This document shows, piece by piece, positions 8,414 to 17,285 of a stretch of DNA of 35,046 bases (the stretch's first letter is position 1; every line of letters starts with the position of its first letter). This stretch comes from an uncultured Bacteroidales bacterium. GTDB lineage: Bacteria; Bacteroidota; Bacteroidia; Bacteroidales; WCHB1-69. The notes beneath the pieces were generated by a model. That model had not been told where the DNA came from, did no database searches, and was given only the letters and a program-made list of their open reading frames with translations. The translations under genes were made by a program, and so were the position numbers. Location of the stretch: contig CAMJPH010000019.1 of NCBI GenBank assembly GCA_946407715.1, positions 1 to 35,046 of the forward strand, read 5' to 3'.

Positions 8414-8725
8414 TTACAGGGTTATGCTATCAATCTTGATGGAGGTCAGACACTGGCGATGACCATTCAGTTTCTGATAACCTTTTCTTCTTTTCTTCTT
8501 GAAAACAAGCACTTTGTCACCTTTCAGGTGTTGGAGAACGGTAGCGGTTACGTTCGCGCCGGAAACGGTCGGCGTACCCACTTTGACATCACCGTCATTA
8601 TCCACTAACATTACGCGGTCAAACGTGACTTGCGCACCTTCTTCAGCCTTGAGGCGCTGAACATAGACTCTGCGGTCTTTTTCAACCTTGAATTGTTGCC
8701 CGGCTATTTCTACAATTGCGTACAT
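8414..8725 (-). CDS. rplU: 50S ribosomal protein L21
   Basis: This 103-aa protein starts MYAIVEIAGQQFKVEKDRRV. It contains the L21 signature near the C-terminus (VFKKKRRKGYQKLNGHRQ) that binds 23S rRNA. It is the first gene of the leftward rplU-rpmA operon and is read from a promoter at 8761-8789. It is divergent from the HtrA-type protease. Confidence 0.98.
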   Translation of the reverse strand: MYAIVEIAGQQFKVEKDRRVYVQRLKAEEGAQVTFDRVMLVDNDGDVKVGTPTVSGANVTATVLQHLKGDKVLVFKKKRRKGYQKLNGHRQCLTSIKIDSITL

Positions 8726-8760
8726 TTTGGTATAATTTTTGTTTGTAAATTTTTGGGCGG

Positions 8761-8789
8761 CAAAAATATAATTTTTTTTGACACCACAA
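8761..8789 (-). promoter_or_regulatory. Promoter of the rplU-rpmA operon
   Basis: The minus strand reads TTG (complement of 8787-8789), an 18-nt spacer, then TATTTTTG (complement of 8761-8768). The start would be near 8754, giving a leader of about 28 nt. Confidence 0.6.
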
Positions 8790-8850
8790 TTTTTAAATGC
8801 AATTTTTTTTCAACTTTTCCGTTATGAAACGGTTTTATAAACAAACATCA

Positions 8851-9975
8851 ATGAAAAAAACATTAAATATGAAAGCAATGAACAATTCTAAAATGCTGTT
8901 AATCGCCATTTTATCCATTTTCATCTGCATAAACAGCGGATGTTCGCAGCCGGAAAAACGTGTTGCAAAATATGTCGATTTAACAGAGGCAGCCGAATCC
9001 TCCGTCAATGCCGTGGTCTATATCAAGACCGAATTTACGCAGAAAAACTCCATGTGGGATGACTTTTTCGGCGGTACTATTTGGGAGCATTTCTTCGGTT
9101 CCGCGCCAAGCACATATCCCGTTCAAGCTGCTGGCTCGGGCGTAATCATCTCTTCCGACGGCTACATCGTAACCAACAACCACGTTGTGGAAGATGCCGA
9201 AAAAGTGACCATCACCCTGAACGACAAGCGCGAATATGAAGGCGAAATCATAGGCACCGACCCCGCCTCCGATCTGGCACTCATCAAAATCAACGAAAGC
9301 CGCCTGCCCTACCTGAAGTTCGCAAACTCCGACTCCGTGCGCATCGGCGAATGGGTGCTGGCCATCGGCAACCCCATGGGGCTGAACTCCACGGTCACCG
9401 CCGGTATCATCAGCGCCAAGGCCCGCCAGCTCAACACTGGTCGCAACACCATGTCCGATGAGGTCTATCTCCAAACCGACGCTGCCGTCAACTCCGGCAA
9501 CTCGGGTGGCGCATTAGTGAACGCTTCCGGTCAATTAGTCGGCATCAACACGGCCATCGCCTCCGGCAACGGCTACTACACAGGCTACTCCTTCGCCATC
9601 CCCTCTAACATCGTGCAGAAAATCTGTCACGATCTGGAACATTATGGCACCACTCAGCAGGCTTATCTCGGCGTTTCCATCATGGAGCTGAATGCCACTA
9701 ACGCCAAAGAACTGAACCTCAGTGATGTGAGCGGCATCTATGTGGCGGAAGTCTCCGACAACGGTGCCGCTGCACAGAATGGATTCCAAGAAGGCGATGT
9801 CATCACCCACATTGACGACACCCCCGTCAACAGCCTCGCCGAAGTGCGTGGAGTCCTCAAAACCAAATCCCCTGGCGACAAAGTTAAGGTCATTTTAGTC
9901 AGAAATAAAGAAAAAATCACAAAAAATGTAACTTTATTGAATAGTAAAGGTACAACAGAAAAGGTTGAAAAATAG
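8851..9975 (+). CDS. HtrA/Deg-type envelope serine protease with one PDZ domain
   Basis: The protein is 374 aa from the ATG chosen. A signal sequence ends in a lipobox-like INSGC (C31), so it is probably a lipoprotein. The trypsin-like domain carries H111 in the NNHVV motif, D141 in ASDLAL and S218 in GNSGGAL, a complete triad. One PDZ domain follows (about residues 265-360, AYLGVSIMELN onwards). The family degrades or refolds misfolded envelope proteins. Many Bacteroidota DegP/Q proteins have two PDZ domains, so this is a shorter, DegS-like layout. ATGs at 8797, 8824, 8869 and 8878 are also in frame; 8851 gives a normal-length signal peptide. It lies directly upstream of the primary sigma factor gene. 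Confidence 0.93.
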   Translation: MKKTLNMKAMNNSKMLLIAILSIFICINSGCSQPEKRVAKYVDLTEAAESSVNAVVYIKTEFTQKNSMWDDFFGGTIWEHFFGSAPSTYPVQAAGSGVIISSDGYIVTNNHVVEDAEKVTITLNDKREYEGEIIGTDPASDLALIKINESRLPYLKFANSDSVRIGEWVLAIGNPMGLNSTVTAGIISAKARQLNTGRNTMSDEVYLQTDAAVNSGNSGGALVNASGQLVGINTAIASGNGYYTGYSFAIPSNIVQKICHDLEHYGTTQQAYLGVSIMELNATNAKELNLSDVSGIYVAEVSDNGAAAQNGFQEGDVITHIDDTPVNSLAEVRGVLKTKSPGDKVKVILVRNKEKITKNVTLLNSKGTTEKVEK

Positions 9976-10048
9976 CTATTAGCTGTTAGCCCTTAGCTGT
10001 TGGCAAAAGCCAATAGCCAAAAGTTAAAAGCCAATAGCCAAAAGTTAA
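9974..10048. repeat. Tandem 21-bp repeats and hairpin before the sigma factor gene
   Basis: The unit AAGCCAATAGCCAAAAGTTAA occurs twice back to back (10007-10027 and 10028-10048). Upstream, GCTGTTGGC-AAAA-GCCAATAGC forms a 9-bp hairpin that shares part of the first unit. The segment also contains TTAGCTGTTAGC-like repeats. It is low-complexity spacer DNA of a kind common between genes in Bacteroidota; it could affect sigma factor transcription or mRNA stability. Confidence 0.7.
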
Positions 10049-10052
10049 ATAA

Positions 10053-10913
10053 ATGAGACAATTAAAAATATCAAAATCCATCACCAACCGCGATTCTGCA
10101 TCGCTGGAACGGTTTCTGTCCGACATCAGCAAGGTGCAGATGATCGGTGCGGACGAGGAGGTGGAACTGGCGCGTAAAATCAAGGCGGGAGACGAAGACG
10201 CTCTCAACAAGCTGGTTACCACAAACTTACGTTTTGTCGTGTCCGTAGCCAAACAGTACCAGAATCAAGGTATCGGCCTGCAAGACCTCATTAATGAGGG
10301 CAACTTGGGACTTATCAAAGCCGCGCAACGTTTCGACGAGACGCGCGGTTTCAAATTCATCTCATACGCGGTATGGTGGATCCGACAAGCCATCCTGCAA
10401 GCTATCGCCGACCAGTCGCGTATTGTGAGACTGCCCCTGAACCAGGTCGGTGTCATCAACAAAATCAAAAAGGAGACCGCCCGTTTGGAACAGACCCTCA
10501 ATCGTTTGCCCACTACGGAGGAAATCGCCAATGCCATGGACATGCCCGTCTATAAGGTGGCGGAAATCATGAAGATGAACAACCACCCGCAGTCCATCGA
10601 CTCCCCCATCGCGCCCAACGAGGAAACCCGTTTCGTGGATGTCTTCGTCCATGACAACGACGAGAACACGGACACCACACTGATGAAAGAGTCCCTCTCC
10701 TCGGAAATCAACGATTTGTTGAAGACTCTTCCCGACAAAGAAGCAGACGTCCTTCGCCTTTTCTTCGGCATCGGCACCTCGCACGAACACACGCTGGATG
10801 AAATCGGCGACAAGCTGGATCTCTCCCGCGAGCGCGTGCGACAAATCAAGGAACGCGCCCTGAAAAGGCTGCGTCAAAGTGCGAAAAACAAAAACTTAAA
10901 GAGCTATCTGTAA
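10053..10913 (+). CDS. rpoD: Primary sigma factor, short Bacteroidota type
   Basis: This 286-aa protein has sigma-70 region 1.2 (SLERFLSDISKV), regions 2.1-2.4 (LVTTNLRFVVSVAKQYQNQG through FKFISYAVWWIRQAI), region 3 (residues about 130-190) and region 4.2 (HTLDEIGDKLDLSRERVRQI). It lacks region 1.1, as do all Bacteroidota primary sigma factors of about 287 aa. It recognises the TTTG/TAnnTTTG promoters found through this window. Tandem repeats fill the short spacer after the upstream protease gene. gldD follows 45 nt downstream. Confidence 0.97.
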   Translation: MRQLKISKSITNRDSASLERFLSDISKVQMIGADEEVELARKIKAGDEDALNKLVTTNLRFVVSVAKQYQNQGIGLQDLINEGNLGLIKAAQRFDETRGFKFISYAVWWIRQAILQAIADQSRIVRLPLNQVGVINKIKKETARLEQTLNRLPTTEEIANAMDMPVYKVAEIMKMNNHPQSIDSPIAPNEETRFVDVFVHDNDENTDTTLMKESLSSEINDLLKTLPDKEADVLRLFFGIGTSHEHTLDEIGDKLDLSRERVRQIKERALKRLRQSAKNKNLKSYL

Positions 10914-10958
10914 TTTTAACTTGAATTATTTGAGTAGAAAAGATTTACATTTTCAAGG

Positions 10959-11585
10959 ATGTTCTCAGTGAACAGTGATCAGGATAAAGTGAAGCAAGCT
11001 AACACATATATAACATTGTTTTTTTTGTGTGCGTTGTGTGCGACTTTGATGTCCTGCAAGCCGAAAGCATTGCCGGAACCAAAGCCTATGGGTTATTTCC
11101 GTATCTACCTTCCCGAACACATTTACCAGCCAATGGACACTACCCTACCCTTTCGGTATGAACAATCGGTGTTCGCCCAAACTGACATAAAGAAACAAAA
11201 AGACAACACCCTTTGGATGACACTGGCTTATCCCGATTTGAAAGCATCTTTACGATTCACCTGTTTTGAGGTCAAAAACGCGGACAGTCTGCGAAAGCTG
11301 ATGATTTCCGAAGACAAAATGGTGAAGTTCCATTATCAAAAAGCAGATGACGTGCAATATTCTGTCATTCATGACCCCGAATCAAACTTATGGGGGCAAA
11401 CTTACGAGATTTTCGGAAAGGAAGTGGCCACGCCGTTCCAGTTCTGGCTCACCGACAGTACTCACCGTTTTGTCCGCGCCACACTTTACTTTGATGAGAC
11501 GCCCAACAATGATTCCTTACAACCTGTGATTCAATATCTTAAAGAGGATGCCTTGCACCTTATCAACACCTTTGAATGGAAATAA
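10959..11585 (+). CDS. gldD: Gliding-motility/T9SS lipoprotein GldD
   Basis: This 208-aa protein has a lipoprotein signal ending in CATLMSC (C33) and the GldD hallmark PKPMGYFRIYLPEHIYQ right after the lipid anchor. A conserved aromatic-rich body ends in a helix with HLINTFEWK. GldD is required for gliding and for type IX secretion in Flavobacterium and is kept in non-gliding T9SS species. The two T9SS cargo-like proteins nearby (12062 and 23169) fit an active system. The ATG at 10959 gives a long n-region, but the next methionine (residue 31) lies inside the lipobox. Confidence 0.9.
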   Translation: MFSVNSDQDKVKQANTYITLFFLCALCATLMSCKPKALPEPKPMGYFRIYLPEHIYQPMDTTLPFRYEQSVFAQTDIKKQKDNTLWMTLAYPDLKASLRFTCFEVKNADSLRKLMISEDKMVKFHYQKADDVQYSVIHDPESNLWGQTYEIFGKEVATPFQFWLTDSTHRFVRATLYFDETPNNDSLQPVIQYLKEDALHLINTFEWK

Positions 11586-11636
11586 TGATTTTTAGACTAC
11601 TTATCAAATTGATTACCAAATAAATAAAACAGAAAT

Positions 11637-12044
11637 ATGAAAAAAAAACTTTATGCAGCACTTTGCATTGTGATGGTCGCTGTAGCAGCTGTTGTTCTGA
11701 TTTGCGCCACTTCCGGAGATGACACAATGACCAAGAAGAACGGCGTTTACATCGTGAACACTACCAAATTAGGGGCTAATGTTCAAGGTTACAATGGACC
11801 AACCCCGCTGAAAATATACATCAAAGGGGACAAAATCGAGAAAATTGAGGCACTGCCCAATGATGAAACTCCGCGTTTCTTTGAGATGGTGAAATCCGGA
11901 CTACTCAACAAATGGAACGGCATGACTGTGAAACAAGCCGCCTCCGCCAAGGTAGATGCTGTGACCGGTGCCACCTACTCCTCCAATGCCGTCAAGGAGA
12001 ATGTTCGCCTCGGTGTGGAATACTACCAAAAACACAAAAAGTAA
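11637..12044 (+). CDS. Exported FMN-binding domain protein
   Basis: This 135-aa protein has one N-terminal hydrophobic segment (LYAALCIVMVAVAAVVLICA), an anchor or signal peptide. An FMN_bind domain follows with the motif DAVTGATYSS; T113 is the expected site of covalent FMN attachment by an ApbE transferase. Such domains (as in RnfG and NqrC) carry electrons on the outer face of the membrane. No other redox gene is adjacent. The next gene begins 17 nt downstream, so the two may share a transcript. The acceptor and donor are unknown. Confidence 0.88.
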   Translation: MKKKLYAALCIVMVAVAAVVLICATSGDDTMTKKNGVYIVNTTKLGANVQGYNGPTPLKIYIKGDKIEKIEALPNDETPRFFEMVKSGLLNKWNGMTVKQAASAKVDAVTGATYSSNAVKENVRLGVEYYQKHKK

Positions 12045-12061
12045 ATTAAGCAAAATCAAAT

Positions 12062-13363
12062 ATGATGCGATGGCTGTATATGCGCATGGCTGTTCTCGGG
12101 GTGCTGGTGTCCGTAGCGGCGAAAGTTGCTTTGGCACAAGGTCCTGACACCATCCGCATGATGCAGTACAACCTGATGTATTATACCAACAGCTCTGGCT
12201 TTTCTGATTGCAACAGCTTGAGCAACAATCTGGATGCAAAAGACGCCAACATCAAGACCATTTTCCAATATGTGAAACCCACCGTGTTTTGTGTCTGCGA
12301 GTTGGGATCACAAAACCAGTACGCCGACCGTTTGCTCAACAACGCCATCAACACCGACGGGATCAACTACTATCGTCGTGGCCCGCTCACCAATCAGTCG
12401 GGTGGAACCATCGCGAATATGATTTACTACGATTCACACAAGTTAACCTTGTACAAATCCTCCAACATAACAACCTCATACAGAGACATCAACAGTTACA
12501 CTTTCTACTATAATGCGGACAATTTAAACACTGGCGACACCATCTTCACGACATTTTGGATTGCACATTTGAAAGCAGGTAGTAATTCCTCGAATGAAGA
12601 AGCCCGCTCGGTACAGGTACAAAAGCTGATGAGTCGCATCGCAAACTCTGGATTGCCCGGCAACTACACGCTTTCAGGCGATTTCAACATCTACAGCAGC
12701 GATGAGCCCGCTTACCAAACGCTCACAGAATATCCCAATAGCCTGTACCGCTTTTATGACCCTGTGAACAGTCCCGGAAATTGGCATAACAACCCGCAGT
12801 TTTCTTCGCTGCACACACAATCCACGCACACGCAAGAGGCCGATTGTTTTTCTGACGGCGGTTTAGACGACCGTTTCGACATCATTTTAGTGTCGCCATA
12901 CATTTACTATGGTAGCGACCGCATTCATGTCGTGGAAGGATCGTATCATGCTTTAGGTCAAGACGGGGCACGTTTCAACGGAACCATTCTTTCCCCCGTC
13001 AACAACTCCATTCCTTCCAATGTGGCCCATGCCCTCTTCCAACAGTCTGATCATCTGCCGGTTATTATGGACATGACCATCGATGCTCATGTTGGCGTTC
13101 CCGTTTATAAACCTGATTTTCAAATAAAAGTAGCCAATCCTGTGCGGGAAACGCTGTTCGTCGAACTTCAAAATGACAAAGCAGACGATTATGACATCAG
13201 CGTCTATGCCGCAGATGGAAGCTTGGTGATGAACCGTCATGAACATCTGGATACCGGCTTACACCGTTTGACGTATTCCTTCGATTTTCGGAAAGGTATC
13301 TATTTAGTGACATTCACGAATAAATCAGGTCAAAAAACAATAAAAAAGCTGATTCATTTTTAA
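12062..13363 (+). CDS. Secreted endonuclease/exonuclease/phosphatase-fold enzyme with T9SS tail
   Basis: This 433-aa protein has a signal peptide (cleavage after VALAQ, near residue 26). The EEP domain shows N37 in MQYNLMY, E80 in CELG, the AHLKA strand, D207 and N209 in SGDFNIY, the DDRFDIILVS strand, and D330-H331 in SDHLPV, so the catalytic set appears complete. It could cleave nucleic acid or a phosphoester; the substrate cannot be read from sequence. Residues about 355-433 form a type A T9SS sorting domain (IKVANPVRETLFVELQN, ending in KKLIHF). The protein is probably exported and anchored at the surface or released. It follows the FMN protein at 17 nt. Confidence 0.92.
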   Translation: MMRWLYMRMAVLGVLVSVAAKVALAQGPDTIRMMQYNLMYYTNSSGFSDCNSLSNNLDAKDANIKTIFQYVKPTVFCVCELGSQNQYADRLLNNAINTDGINYYRRGPLTNQSGGTIANMIYYDSHKLTLYKSSNITTSYRDINSYTFYYNADNLNTGDTIFTTFWIAHLKAGSNSSNEEARSVQVQKLMSRIANSGLPGNYTLSGDFNIYSSDEPAYQTLTEYPNSLYRFYDPVNSPGNWHNNPQFSSLHTQSTHTQEADCFSDGGLDDRFDIILVSPYIYYGSDRIHVVEGSYHALGQDGARFNGTILSPVNNSIPSNVAHALFQQSDHLPVIMDMTIDAHVGVPVYKPDFQIKVANPVRETLFVELQNDKADDYDISVYAADGSLVMNRHEHLDTGLHRLTYSFDFRKGIYLVTFTNKSGQKTIKKLIHF

Positions 13364-13413
13364 TATATTTTGCCAAAAAACATCCAAAAAAAGAAAACTG
13401 AATAAAAAAAGTA

Positions 13414-13421
13414 TATCTTTG
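13414..13421 (+). promoter_or_regulatory. -7 promoter element for the DksA-like gene
   Basis: TATCTTTG matches TAnnTTTG and would start transcription near 13428, about 33 nt before the ATG at 13461. No clear -33 TTTG was found at the right spacing. Confidence 0.5.
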
Positions 13422-13460
13422 CACCCTCATTTTTCATCACGAACAATAAACAAAACCATT

Positions 13461-13847
13461 ATGAGTGAAATTGTTGTAAACCGTTATTCTGACGAAGATT
13501 TGGAAGAGTTCAAAATCTTAATAGAAAAGAAAATCGAAGAAGCAAAAAAGAACTTGGAAGTCTATCAAGAAGCCTATAGCGGTGTCGGAAACGACACCAA
13601 AGACACCGCGCCGACTTTCAAAAGCCTGGAAGAAGGCAATCAGGTACTCTCAAAAGAGGAAAACGGTCGTCTGATGTCACGTTTGGTGAAATATATCTCA
13701 AATTTGGAGGCTGCATTGGTGCGTATTGAGAACAAAACATACGGTGTGGACCGCATCACGGGCAAACTTATCCCCAAAGAACGGCTGAGAATTGTTCCTC
13801 ATGCCACATTGGACATCGACACCAAATTACAGGAAAAGAAAAAATAG
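13461..13847 (+). CDS. DksA/TraR-family RNA polymerase-binding protein without zinc cysteines
   Basis: This 128-aa protein has a long helical N-terminal region with an acidic tip (coiled coil residues about 8-85) and the C-terminal globule RIENKTYGVDRITGKLIPKERL typical of Bacteroidota DksA-like proteins. The four cysteines that bind zinc in E. coli DksA are absent; the family usually reads YGICRxTGK, here YGVDRITGK. DksA-type proteins enter the polymerase secondary channel and change transcription during starvation. The start is ATG 13461; the frame extends further upstream but without family-like sequence, and the promoter lies within that extension. Confidence 0.88.
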   Translation: MSEIVVNRYSDEDLEEFKILIEKKIEEAKKNLEVYQEAYSGVGNDTKDTAPTFKSLEEGNQVLSKEENGRLMSRLVKYISNLEAALVRIENKTYGVDRITGKLIPKERLRIVPHATLDIDTKLQEKKK

Positions 13848-13888
13848 GCCTAACGCATCGCCGAAACTTTTTCATATCCGGGCATTCG

Positions 13889-15628
13889 ATGAATCCTTTA
13901 CTGAAAATTGAAGATTTGTCACTTGAATTCCGGCGTGACACTCAATGGAATCCCATTTTGCATCATATCAACCTTTCCCTCAATGAAGGAGAGGTTTTGG
14001 GTATTGTAGGCGAATCGGGGTCGGGTAAGTCGGTCACGGCACTTTCCGTCATGCAACTGCTGAACCCCAAAACCGCACGTTATCCTTCCGGAAAAATCCT
14101 TTTTCGCGCAGATAGTGATGACAAAAAACCTCCTTTGGATATTCTGAATGCATCCGAATCTACCATGCAAGCACTCAGAGGAAACCAAATAGGCATGATT
14201 TTCCAGGAACCGATGACCTCGCTCAATCCGGTCATCCGCTGCGGCGAACAGATTTCCGAACAGATTATCCTGCACAAACATGTCAGCAAAAAAGAAGCAA
14301 AAGAGCAGGTAATAAACCTGTTCAAAGAAGTAATGTTGCCAAGACCCGCCCAGATTTTCGACTCTTATCCGCACGAACTCTCCGGCGGTCAGAAACAACG
14401 CATTATGATTGCCATGGCCATGAGCTGCAACCCGAAACTGCTCATCGCCGACGAACCTACCACCGCCTTGGATGTCACCATCCAGAAAAACATCCTCGAA
14501 CTCATCCGCAGTCTGCAACAAAAGCATGGCATGAGCGTGCTGTTCATCACCCACGACTTAGGAGTGATGGCGGAAGTCGCCGACCGCACCATTGTGATGT
14601 ATAAGGGCGACATAGTTGAGGAAAACACTGTTCAGAATATCTTTCTGAATCCACAGAATCCTTATACGAAGCAACTTATCGCCTGTCGCCCCTCTATGAA
14701 CCAACGACTGAAAACGCTACCGCAAGTGTCCGACTTCGCAGGAACCAACGACAATGCCGTTCAAGACATCATCACCAAACTGACTGTCAATCCTGAAGAT
14801 CGGAGAACTGCACACGAAAAGCTCTATTCGGGTAACAAGATTGTCACTATCAAGAACTTAAATAAAGTTTACAAATTACGGAAACGCAAACTTTTTGAGA
14901 AACAAAAGTACCTTCACGCGCTCAAAGACATCAACATAGACATTTACGAAGGCGAGACTTTAGGCCTCGTCGGCGAGTCAGGATGCGGTAAAACCACTTT
15001 AGGTCGCACACTGCTGCGTCTGATAGAGCCGTCCTCTGGGGAAATTTGTTTCTATGGCAAGAATCTCGTCCGTCTTCCCGCTTCCGAACTCAGAAAGATT
15101 CGCAAAGACCTGCAAATCATCCTGCAAGACCCATATTCGTCTCTTAACCAGCGTCTTACTATTGGCGAAGCGCTCATGGAACCTATGCGCGTACACGGCA
15201 TCTTGCAAAATGACAAAGAACGCAAAAAACGGGTCATAGAGTTGCTTGAGCGTATAAGTCTCAATGAATCACATTTTTATCGTTATCCGCACGAATTTTC
15301 CGGTGGCCAGCGGCAACGCATCTCCATCGCCCGCGCCCTCACCGTGAACCCTAAATTCATCATCTGCGATGAATCTGTTTCTGCCCTTGATGTTTCCGTA
15401 CAAGCCCAAGTGCTGAACCTGCTCAACGAACTCAAATCCGAGTTCCATTTCACCTATATCTTTATCTCCCATGACTTGTCTGTCGTGAAATTCATGGCAG
15501 ACCGAATCGCCGTCATGCAGCAGGGCTCCATCGTGGAAATCGGCGAGGCAGACACCCTCTGTCTTCATCCACGTACCGACTATACTCGCAAACTAATCAA
15601 CGCTATCCCGAAAGGGATTGTATGTTGA
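13889..15628 (+). CDS. Fused two-domain oligopeptide ABC transporter ATPase (DppD-DppF type)
   Basis: This 579-aa protein contains two complete ABC ATPase domains. Domain 1 (about 1-265) has Walker A GESGSGKS, signature LSGGQKQR, Walker [13 protein letters not shown] and the switch histidine in FITHD. Domain 2 (about 310-575) has [28 protein letters not shown] and FISHD. Both keep all catalytic motifs. The short tail after domain 1 ([12 protein letters not shown]) is the oligopeptide-permease C-terminal motif. It energises import of peptides or related substrates with permease and binding proteins that are not in this window. The single-chain fusion is common in Bacteroidota. Confidence 0.95.
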   Translation: MNPLLKIEDLSLEFRRDTQWNPILHHINLSLNEGEVLGIVGESGSGKSVTALSVMQLLNPKTARYPSGKILFRADSDDKKPPLDILNASESTMQALRGNQIGMIFQEPMTSLNPVIRCGEQISEQIILHKHVSKKEAKEQVINLFKEVMLPRPAQIFDSYPHELSGGQKQRIMIAMAMSCNPKLLIADEPTTALDVTIQKNILELIRSLQQKHGMSVLFITHDLGVMAEVADRTIVMYKGDIVEENTVQNIFLNPQNPYTKQLIACRPSMNQRLKTLPQVSDFAGTNDNAVQDIITKLTVNPEDRRTAHEKLYSGNKIVTIKNLNKVYKLRKRKLFEKQKYLHALKDINIDIYEGETLGLVGESGCGKTTLGRTLLRLIEPSSGEICFYGKNLVRLPASELRKIRKDLQIILQDPYSSLNQRLTIGEALMEPMRVHGILQNDKERKKRVIELLERISLNESHFYRYPHEFSGGQRQRISIARALTVNPKFIICDESVSALDVSVQAQVLNLLNELKSEFHFTYIFISHDLSVVKFMADRIAVMQQGSIVEIGEADTLCLHPRTDYTRKLINAIPKGIVC

Positions 15629-15679
15629 TCTAACTATGACGAAACTGTTAAACAACCGCAAATCGTAAATCGTAAAACA

Positions 15680-16588
15680 ATGAATATTCTAAAACTCATC
15701 ATCCGTATCGGCATCGGCGCATTTTTCATTGTGTCCGCCATTTTGAAACTGTTATCGTTAGACCACTTTGAGCTATACATCTACAGTTTCAATTTGGTCG
15801 GTTTCACGCTGAGCAGTTTTGCGGCACGCGTCATCATTGCTGCCGAAATTTTAGTGGGCATCCTGTTGATTGCCAAAATCAAATACAAGGAAGCGTGGTG
15901 GTTGACAATGTTGATGCTGATCGGGTTTTCCTTTCTGCTCATATATGTTATTCTCTTCCGCGATGACAGCAACTGTCACTGTATGGGAGACTTGGTTGAG
16001 ATAAAGCCATCCCTGTCGCTCATCAAGAATATCGTGGCCATTGCGCTGATGCTGTTCATTCGCAAGGAGGAAGATTACCGTTTCAAGGGGCGCATCGCCG
16101 TGCTTGTTGGCGCTTTTATCGCTGCCATAGTGCCTCCTTTCGCCCTCTTTCCGATGGACAACATCTACAACATGCTCTCCAAACCCGATAATCTCAACTA
16201 CAATGAAACCGAATTAAATGCTTTGATGGCAGACTCCACCATGCAAGGTGTCAGCTTTGACGATGGCAACTATATTGTGGGGGTAGTCTCTTCCGGTTGC
16301 GAATTTTGTCACACCGGCTGCTTGAAACTGTCAGAATTCGTTAGTAATAACCAATTGGATAGTAACCGCGTAGTCTATCTGATTTGGGGCGACAGTACCT
16401 CAATACGCCAATTCAAGACAGAAACCAAATCAGAGCCTTTCCGTTTCATCCAAATTTCCCCCATTCAGGCTGTCCATGTCGTTAACGGCCAGTTTCCCAC
16501 CTTCCTGCTCATGCACAACGGTGAAGTGCAAAGCACCGCCAACCTGCGCCATCTAACGGAAAAAACAGTCACTTCACACCTTCAATGA
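15680..16588 (+). CDS. MauE/DoxX-like membrane protein fused to a thioredoxin-like domain
   Basis: This is a 302-aa protein. Residues 1-160 hold four to five membrane helices with the MauE/DoxX layout and a CHCMGD loop after the third helix. Residues about 180-300 are a periplasmic thioredoxin-like fold with VSSGCEFCHTGC, giving a CxxC-like redox site, and a cis-proline-type QFPTFLLM strand. Such fusions shuttle thiol/disulfide electrons across the membrane. It stands alone 51 nt after the ABC ATPase gene. The partner is unknown. Confidence 0.88.
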   Translation: MNILKLIIRIGIGAFFIVSAILKLLSLDHFELYIYSFNLVGFTLSSFAARVIIAAEILVGILLIAKIKYKEAWWLTMLMLIGFSFLLIYVILFRDDSNCHCMGDLVEIKPSLSLIKNIVAIALMLFIRKEEDYRFKGRIAVLVGAFIAAIVPPFALFPMDNIYNMLSKPDNLNYNETELNALMADSTMQGVSFDDGNYIVGVVSSGCEFCHTGCLKLSEFVSNNQLDSNRVVYLIWGDSTSIRQFKTETKSEPFRFIQISPIQAVHVVNGQFPTFLLMHNGEVQSTANLRHLTEKTVTSHLQ

Positions 16589-16623
16589 TTTTTGTATTTT
16601 TTCTATTTTCAACTAAATTTTAG

Positions 16624-17178
16624 ATGAATATGTCTTTATCAACAAAAAAGAAACAAGAAATCTACAATTACTATTCGGAAAATGGTTTCTGTCATTCCAC
16701 CGAACAAATCGTGAAAGATTTGAACATTTGCCACAAAACCTTCTTTAACCGGTATGGTACTAAATCCAATTCCATAGAGATTGCATGGAACTATTGGCAA
16801 GATCTGTGCAAAGAGAAATGGACGCGCATTCTGGAAAACTGCAACCACTGCGTTGAAGAGTTACTCATGGTCCTTTACCACATGTACAAAACACGGGAAT
16901 TTGAGACATATTATTACGAATTAACGCGGAACAGCCGTAAATACCTTGACACAAGTTCCTATTTTTACTCTATAGTGTACTCGATTTTGGAAAAAGGGAA
17001 AAAGTGTTTTCATATTAAGGAAAATCTGAACACGGATGCCTATACCCCATTTGTACTTAACAATATGTTTCTTATTGATTTCGAGAAAGATAAGCGTCAA
17101 GACGTTTTGAAATTCATTTTGAATCCGGCATTGACCGAACGCGGGATGGAGTTGTTTCTTGAAACACCTTTCGCCTGA
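16624..17178 (+). CDS. TetR/AcrR-like transcriptional regulator
   Basis: This is a 184-aa protein. Residues about 8-60 match a TetR-type helix-turn-helix (TEQIVKDLNICHKTFFNRYGTKSNSIEIAWNYW spans recognition helix and following helix). The remainder is all helical and presumably a ligand-binding and dimer domain with no recognisable specificity. It lies 35 nt after the MauE-thioredoxin gene and might regulate it or itself. The recognition helix carries CHKTFFNRYG in place of the usual sxxTlYrhF. Confidence 0.8.
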   Translation: MNMSLSTKKKQEIYNYYSENGFCHSTEQIVKDLNICHKTFFNRYGTKSNSIEIAWNYWQDLCKEKWTRILENCNHCVEELLMVLYHMYKTREFETYYYELTRNSRKYLDTSSYFYSIVYSILEKGKKCFHIKENLNTDAYTPFVLNNMFLIDFEKDKRQDVLKFILNPALTERGMELFLETPFA

Positions 17179-17236
17179 TTCAGTTTGGTATTCACTTAAG
17201 CCAAAAGCTGAATTAAACTTTTTCCTTTCCTAACAG

Positions 17237-17268
17237 TTGTGTTCGTTCAACTGAATTGTGTATTTTTG
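17237..17268 (+). promoter_or_regulatory. Promoter of the amidotransferase-like gene
   Basis: TTG at 17237-17239, a 21-nt spacer, and TATTTTTG at 17261-17268 form a good Bacteroidota promoter. The start would be near 17275, about 11 nt before the ATG at 17286. Confidence 0.65.
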
Positions 17269-17285
17269 CCGTCAATTTAAAAGCG

